From Paramacrobiotus metropolitanus (lineage: Eukaryota > Tardigrada > Eutardigrada > Parachela > Macrobiotidae), in assembly GCF_019649055.1 (NCBI RefSeq), contig NW_026570229.1:2086001-2150000 (forward strand): a stretch of 64,000 bases of DNA, written 5' to 3'. The notes beneath the pieces are model-generated. The model worked only from the letters and a program-made list of their open reading frames with translations, made no database searches and was not told where the DNA came from. Of this stretch, positions 58,109-64,000 are shown in pieces. The translations under genes and the position numbers were made by a program. Within the stretch, counting starts at the first letter, position 1. Every line of letters begins with the position of its first letter.

Positions 58109-59636
58109 ATGAAGAATCTTACTAGTACTAACCCCAGTAACCGGAGATTCTGGCTTGTGTCCGCCGTGACCGTAATACTGTCAATCATTCCGGTTACCGC
58201 TTGGCCGCCGTTTCTTACCGGTTTAGATTTTTTGCCACTGGGATCTGTAGTGTACTACTCGGCTTCCGACTCCAAACACTGCAACAATCTGGTGTTCGGA
58301 ACTTGCAGCACCAAATGGGATTATTGCTCATGTAACCAGCCTGCCGTCAACTTCACCGTTGTACCGTCCGATGTCACGCACTTGCACTTCGGAGATTTTA
58401 TATCGACCGGACTGTACGCCCAATAAAATGCGCACCGAGCTGTGTACGGGAGACATTCGCTTTGCCGTATTACCAGAACCTAACCGCGCTTGAACTGCAC
58501 GATTTCTGGATTCCCCACGACCGGCCGTTCCCGGTTGGCCGCTTCCTCAGTAATTTTAAACCGACATTGAAACAACTCACTCTCCATACTGTCCATCTAC
58601 CGGCCATTACAAAGAGACCTTTGCCGGTTTTTTGCCTGGACTATCTAAGACTTACGAATAATCGTATATTGACGATTACAGTGGACGCTTTTACGTCCCT
58701 GCGCGCTCCCAGTAGAATATCAGGATCTTAAACCCATCACGGCTCAATACCATCAAATTTGAGGGCAATGAGTTTACAACGCTGGATTGGACGATATTTG
58801 AACCGTTGGCTGGCAGCCTTAAAGTAAGCATACAAAACCGGTGCACTAAACTGTTGCCTCGATTAGCGTAGTATAAACCGTAATCAACTACGGTTTTACC
58901 AATAACTTCTAGGCTACTTACTGTAGAATCCGTCCTTTCCGGCAAATAAATTTAAAAATCACGATAACATCCGATCAGCGTTATACAAACCGTAAAGGTG
59001 ATTCACGGTTTTTGCAATAATTCCCTGGTTTCTGATAGCCTGTTCTTCCAGCCATCATATTGGAACCTTACACAGATAAACTTTGTTAAATACTTTTGCA
59101 GTCAATTTCACTAACCCGGAACAACATTCACCGCATCTACTTCAGCCATTTCTTCACCATGCCAGCCGTTGAACACGTGTATTTATGGGGAAACCACCTG
59201 ACCGGCATCGACAACCAGCTCTTGTACAGCCTTGCTCTGCAGGATCTTCGCCCGTTTTGGATATTCAGTGGAATCCGCTGTGTCCAGCGGATATCCTGTG
59301 CCGCTGTCCGTCCATGGACAATCTATGGAGTGGTACCTCAAGATGCCCCGTTATTACACTGCACTACGGCCGGGGCTGGCCGACTGTCGTGATTCAACTG
59401 ACTATTTCACGTGTGGGAACTACAGTAGTGGTGTACCGCAGCCAGACGTGAGCGGATTAGTGAATACGATGGCGCCAATGACCGGGAAAACCTATGAAGG
59501 TTGTGGAGTTCCGGGTTTTGCTAAGAAGGCACGCGATGAGCAACGGGCCGCTAAAAATCCCATCAATCGCTTCTTTCCGCCTTCGCTTCGGGAATATTTT
59601 TTAAAAATTACCGCGGCTTTGATGAAACCATCGTAA
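58109..59636 (+). pseudogene. Leucine-rich-repeat secreted/receptor-like gene with several frame breaks
   Basis: Starts with a signal peptide (FWLVSAVTVILSIIPVTAW) and a Cys region (CSTKWDYCSCN). LRR segments follow: NLTALELHDFW, TLKQLTLHTVHLP, FCLDYLRLTNNRI, NTIKFEGNEFTTLDW, SISLTRNNIHRIYFSHFF and VEHVYLWGNHLTGI. The C-cap is NPLCPADILCRCPS, and a Cys-containing tail ends KITAALMKPS. An intron at 58824-59101 (GTAAGC...GCAG) is canonical and in phase. Homology changes frame near 58.42, 58.70, 59.25 and 59.31 kb. That many breaks points to a pseudogene, though assembly errors cannot be excluded. Confidence 0.75.
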
Positions 59637-59792
59637 TTTCACCGAACACAGATATCCTATTGGTGACGCAACGCTGGACTGTCACTTTCTACTTGAGCCA
59701 GCAACATCGTGCATACGACTAACAACAGTTTCCAGATACTGTTGTACTTTTGCTGCTTTTTGCTGTAGCTTGTGCTAAAATAGTTTTTATTA

Positions 59793-61136
59793 ACAAGCAG
59801 CGATTTTTGGAGAAGGTATTCTGGGGAATACATGAAACATACCATTCTGTAGAGAAAAATCAGCTCTATTATTATTATTATTATTACGGCACAAGAGCAG
59901 ACAACCCCAAGAGGACTTCAAGTCTGGTCGAACAAAAACATTTTTCTGCTAACAAAAACATTTAGGACAGCTTAACAGATTTGAGTACAAATTTAAAAGA
60001 AGGTACAGAACTAGCTTCGAGAATTCTAGGATTAACAGCAAGGATTTTATCAAGAAGACGCTTTAGTCGCATTTCCATAGTCCACCCTCCGATAACTTTC
60101 TTCGCCCGCATAGCATTGATCCGGGCCGGCTTCCGCAAATTGTAGCTCATGGTATTATCTTTTGCTTGAATCATGTCCAGGAGGTATGCCGGAAGCGAGA
60201 ACTGATCTTTGTTCCAGAACTTGAACAGCCACACCGCATCGCTCTGACGCCATCGGTCGAATATGTGAAGAATACCCAACTTCTGATACAGTTCCGGAGT
60301 TACCGGCATCTTGTAATCAGTGATGGTTTTCAGAGCTTTACGTTGCAGTCCTGCTAGCTTGTCGCGCTCAGTCGAAGACGCTGCTGACCATACCGGCGAC
60401 TGGTTTGCGATATGGCATCCAAAGCAGGCGTGGTAAAGACCTTTGCGCTGTGACATGCTGAGCCCTTAAGTACTATTTTTTTAAACGGGGTAAGTATTGT
60501 CATTTTTTTGTAATAATTATGTAAAGTTAGTATTGCAAAACGCTCCGTGACGTGTACGCGCGCACATCAAAAATGCCGCCCATCGCGCATGTGAAGATAT
60601 CGATCTTCGCCAGCGCTGATCGCGGATATGCTGCAGCGCATGGTTATCAGTTTGCCAGATCATCTCGGGATTCAGCGTGAGCGAGTGTATGGCTTGCTGT
60701 ATCTTCTGAGCATTGAACATCTTTTCCCAGCACAATTTTCGTTTCTGGTTCCACGAACTCACAAAATTACTATTTGAAGATCTTTCATCTCAAATGCACG
60801 TAAACAATATTATAACCCGTCAGCACTCCATGTGGATGCAAAACGAGAAGGAACACAAAATTGTTTTAAGCCGCCAAAGTAACTGCGGTAAAGGCAGGAC
60901 AGCGCTCAAATTTGAGCGAAGATCCGTATCTCTGCTGCGTCGATGGGCGGCATCATTGATGTGCGCGGGTACACGTCATGGAACGTTTTGCAATACTAAC
61001 TTTACATAATTATTACAAAAAAATGACAATACTTACCCCGTTGAAAAAAATAGTACTTAATAGAGCTGATTTTTTTCTACAGAATGGTATGTTTCATGTA
61101 TTCCCCAGAATACCTTCTCCAAAAATCGCTGCTTGT
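59793..61136. mobile_element. Large foldback palindrome (arms about 220 bp) split by a LINE fragment
   Basis: The outer arm 59793-59868 is the reverse complement of 61061-61136. The inner arm 60466 to about 60612 matches about 60914-61060. The left arm is interrupted at 59869-60465 by a retrotransposon fragment; the right arm is not. A central spacer of about 300 bp has no recognisable coding region. Confidence 0.8.
59869..60465 (-). mobile_element. 5'-truncated non-LTR retrotransposon (RT C-terminus) with (TAA)n tail
   Basis: Minus-strand 164-codon frame (60456-59962) with the C-terminal signature of Jockey/CR1-like RTs: NQSPVWSAASSTERDKLAGL, QRKALKTITDY, ELYQKLGILHIFDR and LPAYLLDM. After the stop comes a short 3' UTR ending in a (TAA)n run at 59869-59887. 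The insertion boundaries are defined by the uninterrupted right arm of the palindrome near 61.06 kb. Confidence 0.8.
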
Positions 61137-62378
61137 AAGCTTGAGTATAGTGGGCAGCGTCACGAAAACAATATCAAGAAATCAAATAAAAAAGGGATCC
61201 CAGTTCGAGCGTGAAGGGACGGTAGTTGGCCAAGACCAACTGAGCATTGCCACGCCAAATCTCTAGACTTAAACGCTGAAACAAAAACGAAATGGATCGA
61301 GACTCGCCGGTTCGAACAAACAGATTTCTTTAAATACAACCGATTTCTTTAAACACAACAATAACACCATCACACCATGGGCCAAAAGACTCGCATGCGC
61401 TTGTGCTACGTACTATACATGTGTCGTGTAGAAGTCTCAGTACAGGTTAATGTACGAGGATTACCACTTCCCTGCCACGACTCAATCGGTAGAGCAAACT
61501 CTTAAATCAACTGTTACAGTAAGAACGGGTGGAACTAATCAGGAATACGAACCTTCAGGAATCCCTAAGCAATTGTGCTGAATACTCCTGACTTCCGGTC
61601 GTAGGTAGATGTGCAGGTCAATAAGATACGAGCATACGTGTTTACCACGCTATAATCCGTAATTAATTATGAACGTCGGCCAACACTGAAGATGCTTTAT
61701 TGCATCAACTCACAATCACATAAACAACTCACGTACCAGCGGCAGAGAAGAGACTGGTGGAATTCGCGCTAAATACTTACTGTCGTAACGTTACAGTATC
61801 GAAGTTCATGGTGGCTACAATGTGGCTTGTGATTTAGGAACGGTTGATCGAGCAGCAGCTCCAACTTGATGGATTATTTTCTCTCTTTGGTAGTCGTACA
61901 TATACTGTATCTGAATTTAAAAGTGCCCGTTTGCTGTAAGAATACTGCACACACGAATTGAGATACATACTGTATTTTGTAATAAATTTTATTTGCCGTG
62001 CTTTTAATTAGATGCCAAAGGTTATCTACCTTCTGTATCTACCTTCACATTTTTCGCTCCTCTTGGGCGGGATCCAGGTACTGGAGGAGCTTCGCGGGAA
62101 GGCTGATAATTTGGTAATTGCGGCCTACTATCTGTACATTCGTATTTGGTGAAAGTCTGAAAGTAACATTTCACTATGTGCCGTAAATTAACAGCAATTT
62201 AAATATCACATGTGACGTGTATAGATGCTAGTACGTACGTTCTTTACCTATAATTAGTGTACACCTTCTCCTACGTCACTGCGGTTGTTCAATTACTGCT
62301 ATCTGTGATTCGCCTGTTCTCATCTTGATAGCTGTACCAAGTTGTACCTAGCTGTACCAACGCTGTAGCTGTACCAAC
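61137..62378. other. Repeat-rich spacer without supported genes
   Basis: No coding region recognised. Includes a tRNA-like stretch near 61.47-61.54 kb and runs of GCTGTACCAA at 62.33-62.39 kb. Confidence 0.4.
61474..61540 (+). pseudogene. Possible decayed tRNA-Lys(CTT)-like sequence
   Basis: ACTCAATCGGTAGAGCA resembles a D-arm/A-box and ACTCTTAAATC an anticodon loop with CTT. A proper B-box (GGTTCGA) is missing and the acceptor ends do not pair. It could be a tRNA-derived SINE relic or chance. Confidence 0.2.
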
Positions 62379-62466
62379 GCTGTACCAAGTTGCATGTTAC
62401 CAACGCTAGTAACCGCCTGTTGTACTCCAGTCCTACTGCATTTTTGTTTTAATTTCGTTATTTCGT
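62379..62466 (+). repeat. 88-bp direct repeat, copy 1
   Basis: GCTGTACCAAGTTGCATGTT to TAATTTCGTTATTTCGT; one mismatch relative to copy 2 at 63173-63260. Preceded by extra GCTGTACCAAC tandem copies. Confidence 0.9.
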
Positions 62467-62934
62467 ATCTAGTGCTCCTCGTAGTCTATAAATTCTCCTG
62501 TCATCGCTAATATCGGTATCAGTCTTGATCACTCTAGACTGGCAACTTGCTTTTAACTTTCCTCCTGCATATTTAGGGAACGTCCGCTATTCGGCCGTTT
62601 CTGATGCAGAACCAGAGTGTTCCGACGTCTGATCAGCACAAGTCTGCCGAAACTTATCGGCCACAGTCAAATCCCATAGAAACTGTTTGTCGTTCTGACT
62701 AGTGCAAAAAAAGGAGTCTATATCGTTTCAGAGTTAGTTAGCACGTTAGTTCTACTTTTGCAAGTGTTGCTGAGACTTTTAGTAGGTTTAAGTGTAAGCC
62801 TATCTGTGCATCAGTCACTGCCGGAATTAAACTGATGTCGGATGCCGGCAAATCTATCCGACATTATATATATACCGTATACATATAAAACACCTGAACG
62901 CCAAACCCAGTTGATTTTGGAATATACTGTAGCT

Positions 62935-63008
62935 AACCCACGTCAGTCCCGGTTAGAACTTGGATGGATGGCCGCCCTTAGGATTACCAAGGGTTCTGCG
63001 TTGTAGAT
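62935..63008 (+). pseudogene. 5S rRNA 3'-half fragment
   Basis: CCACGTCAGTCCCGGTTAG, ACTTGGATGG and GTTGTAGATC follow the 5S order, with many substitutions and an insertion. The 5' half is absent. Confidence 0.75.
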
Positions 63009-63172
63009 CATTAGATCATCTTTTGCCTTTTCTGGATGCATTTTCTTCTGTTTATGTGTGGTGAGCGACATTTTTATTACATTGTTAGGTGAAGTTTTGT
63101 CTAAGAACAGTTACCGCAGTGTTGTCGCCCTTCTTTGGAAATCGGCAAGCAAAGGCATGTTTTACGAGGCTC

Positions 63173-63260
63173 GCTGTACCAAGTTGCATGTTACCAACGC
63201 TAGTAACCGCCTGTTGAACTCCAGTCCTACTGCATTTTTGTTTTAATTTCGTTATTTCGT
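63173..63260 (+). repeat. 88-bp direct repeat, copy 2
   Basis: Second copy, 794 bp from the first, with the same orientation. The two copies bracket the 5S fragment at 62.94-63.01 kb. Confidence 0.9.
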
Positions 63261-63341
63261 TAATTTTCTTGCATTATCTTACCAGGGCACATTTTCCGGG
63301 TGTAAATTCAGAAAAATCTCCTCTCTTGTAAAAAGATAGTA

Positions 63342-63954
63342 TACTACCGTAGTATGGTTAAAAAAATTATCCCATCTGCCATGGTCCATGGGCGTGGCCA
63401 AAACAGAATTTAACAATAAATTCTACGCTATGCTGTAGCCTTTGGCCAGTGCACCGCATCATTCATTGTAACAGTACTGAACAACCTGTACGAGGCTATG
63501 TAATTTAACTATTTAAGTACCCGTCCAACAAATCAAAGAAAAAACAGTGCAAATTGTTTTCTACTGAAAAAACTGTAAACTGTACCATGTCTACAAAGAA
63601 ACGGTAAATAATGATCGCAGTGCACTTCATAAGGTTGTTACATCCATAGCAATATACATAGCGCTAGAAGTTAGAACTATGTGTGGATATGGAGCATCTT
63701 TTGACGTCCACAGATAAAAGTTTTGAATAAACTTTTGATTAAACATGTTAAAGTTAACAGATAAAAGTTTTGAACGAGTTTTTAAGTTAAACTGGCGCTG
63801 TACAAATTGTTCAGTAACGTAATAAAGTACGATGCGGTGCACTGCCCATAGGCTACAGCATAGTGTAGAATTTATTGTTAAGTTCTGTTTCGGGCACGCC
63901 CATTGACCATGGCAGATGGAATAATTTTTTTAGACATATCGTACTACGGTAGTA
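63342..63954. mobile_element. 613-bp foldback element with long inverted arms
   Basis: About 110-115 bp at 63342-63455 is repeated in inverse orientation at about 63837-63954. Shared segments include TACTACCGTAGTA at the ends, CCATCTGCCATGG, GGGCGTG and ACAATAAATTCTAC. The inner 380 bp has no recognisable gene. The arms differ at about a dozen positions, so the insertion is not very recent. Confidence 0.75.
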
Positions 63955-64000
63955 AAACCAGGGCGCTATCCACTGGAAACCGAGATACGGCTGAAAAAGG

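Noticed and set aside
1-64000. CRISPR array, prophage or bacterial operon
   Set aside because: No direct-repeat/spacer structure; genes are spliced and animal-like throughout.

Overview
The window looks like nuclear DNA of an invertebrate animal. It carries spliced genes with GT-AG introns (about 45 nt to 4.7 kb), animal-type gene families (Na+/H+ exchanger, class A receptor, ceramide synthase with a homeobox-like segment, CREB-type bZIP factor, fibronectin III protein, macin peptide), Pol III 5S rRNA genes and a Ty3-type LTR retrotransposon. The divergent receptor, compact exons and AT-rich spacers make me lean to an ecdysozoan, possibly a tardigrade. That is an impression, not something the sequence proves.

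Layout. 1-6.4 kb: minus-strand Na+/H+ exchanger (three exons; the 3' part lies beyond the left edge), with a perfect CRE upstream. 7.1-7.4 kb: C-terminal remnant of a non-LTR retrotransposon. 7.6-8.0 kb: two 5S rRNA genes (+). 8.9-15.6 kb: five-exon rhodopsin-like receptor (+). Its 4.66-kb first intron holds a 1.9-kb minisatellite and an antisense, intronless macin antimicrobial-peptide gene. 16.7-17.5 kb: 5S units on the minus strand, two intact and two decayed. 18.1-23.0 kb: nine-exon ceramide synthase (+). 24.0-25.1 kb: two-exon secreted fibronectin III protein (-). 26.9-29.3 kb: four-exon CREB-like bZIP factor (+), with a perfect CRE upstream. The reading phase is continuous across every splice junction proposed for these genes.

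29.3-46.9 kb is a long AT-rich stretch with no coding region I can support. It holds nuclear-receptor-type half-sites, consecutive hairpins and arrays of a splice-acceptor-like repeat. 46.9-51.4 kb is a complete Ty3-type element (minus strand) with identical 119-bp LTRs and a TATAT target duplication, carrying two frame breaks. 51.9-54.2 kb: last three exons of a gene for a protein ending in a polybasic tract and a CaaX box (+).

54.8-64.0 kb is repeat-rich: more 5S rRNA units (one minus, three plus, plus decayed ones), a frame-broken leucine-rich-repeat gene, a large palindrome split by a non-LTR retrotransposon fragment, an 88-bp direct repeat and a 613-bp foldback element. The 5S clusters form two oppositely oriented pairs: facing each other around 8.0-17.1 kb, and facing apart around 55.1-57.0 kb.
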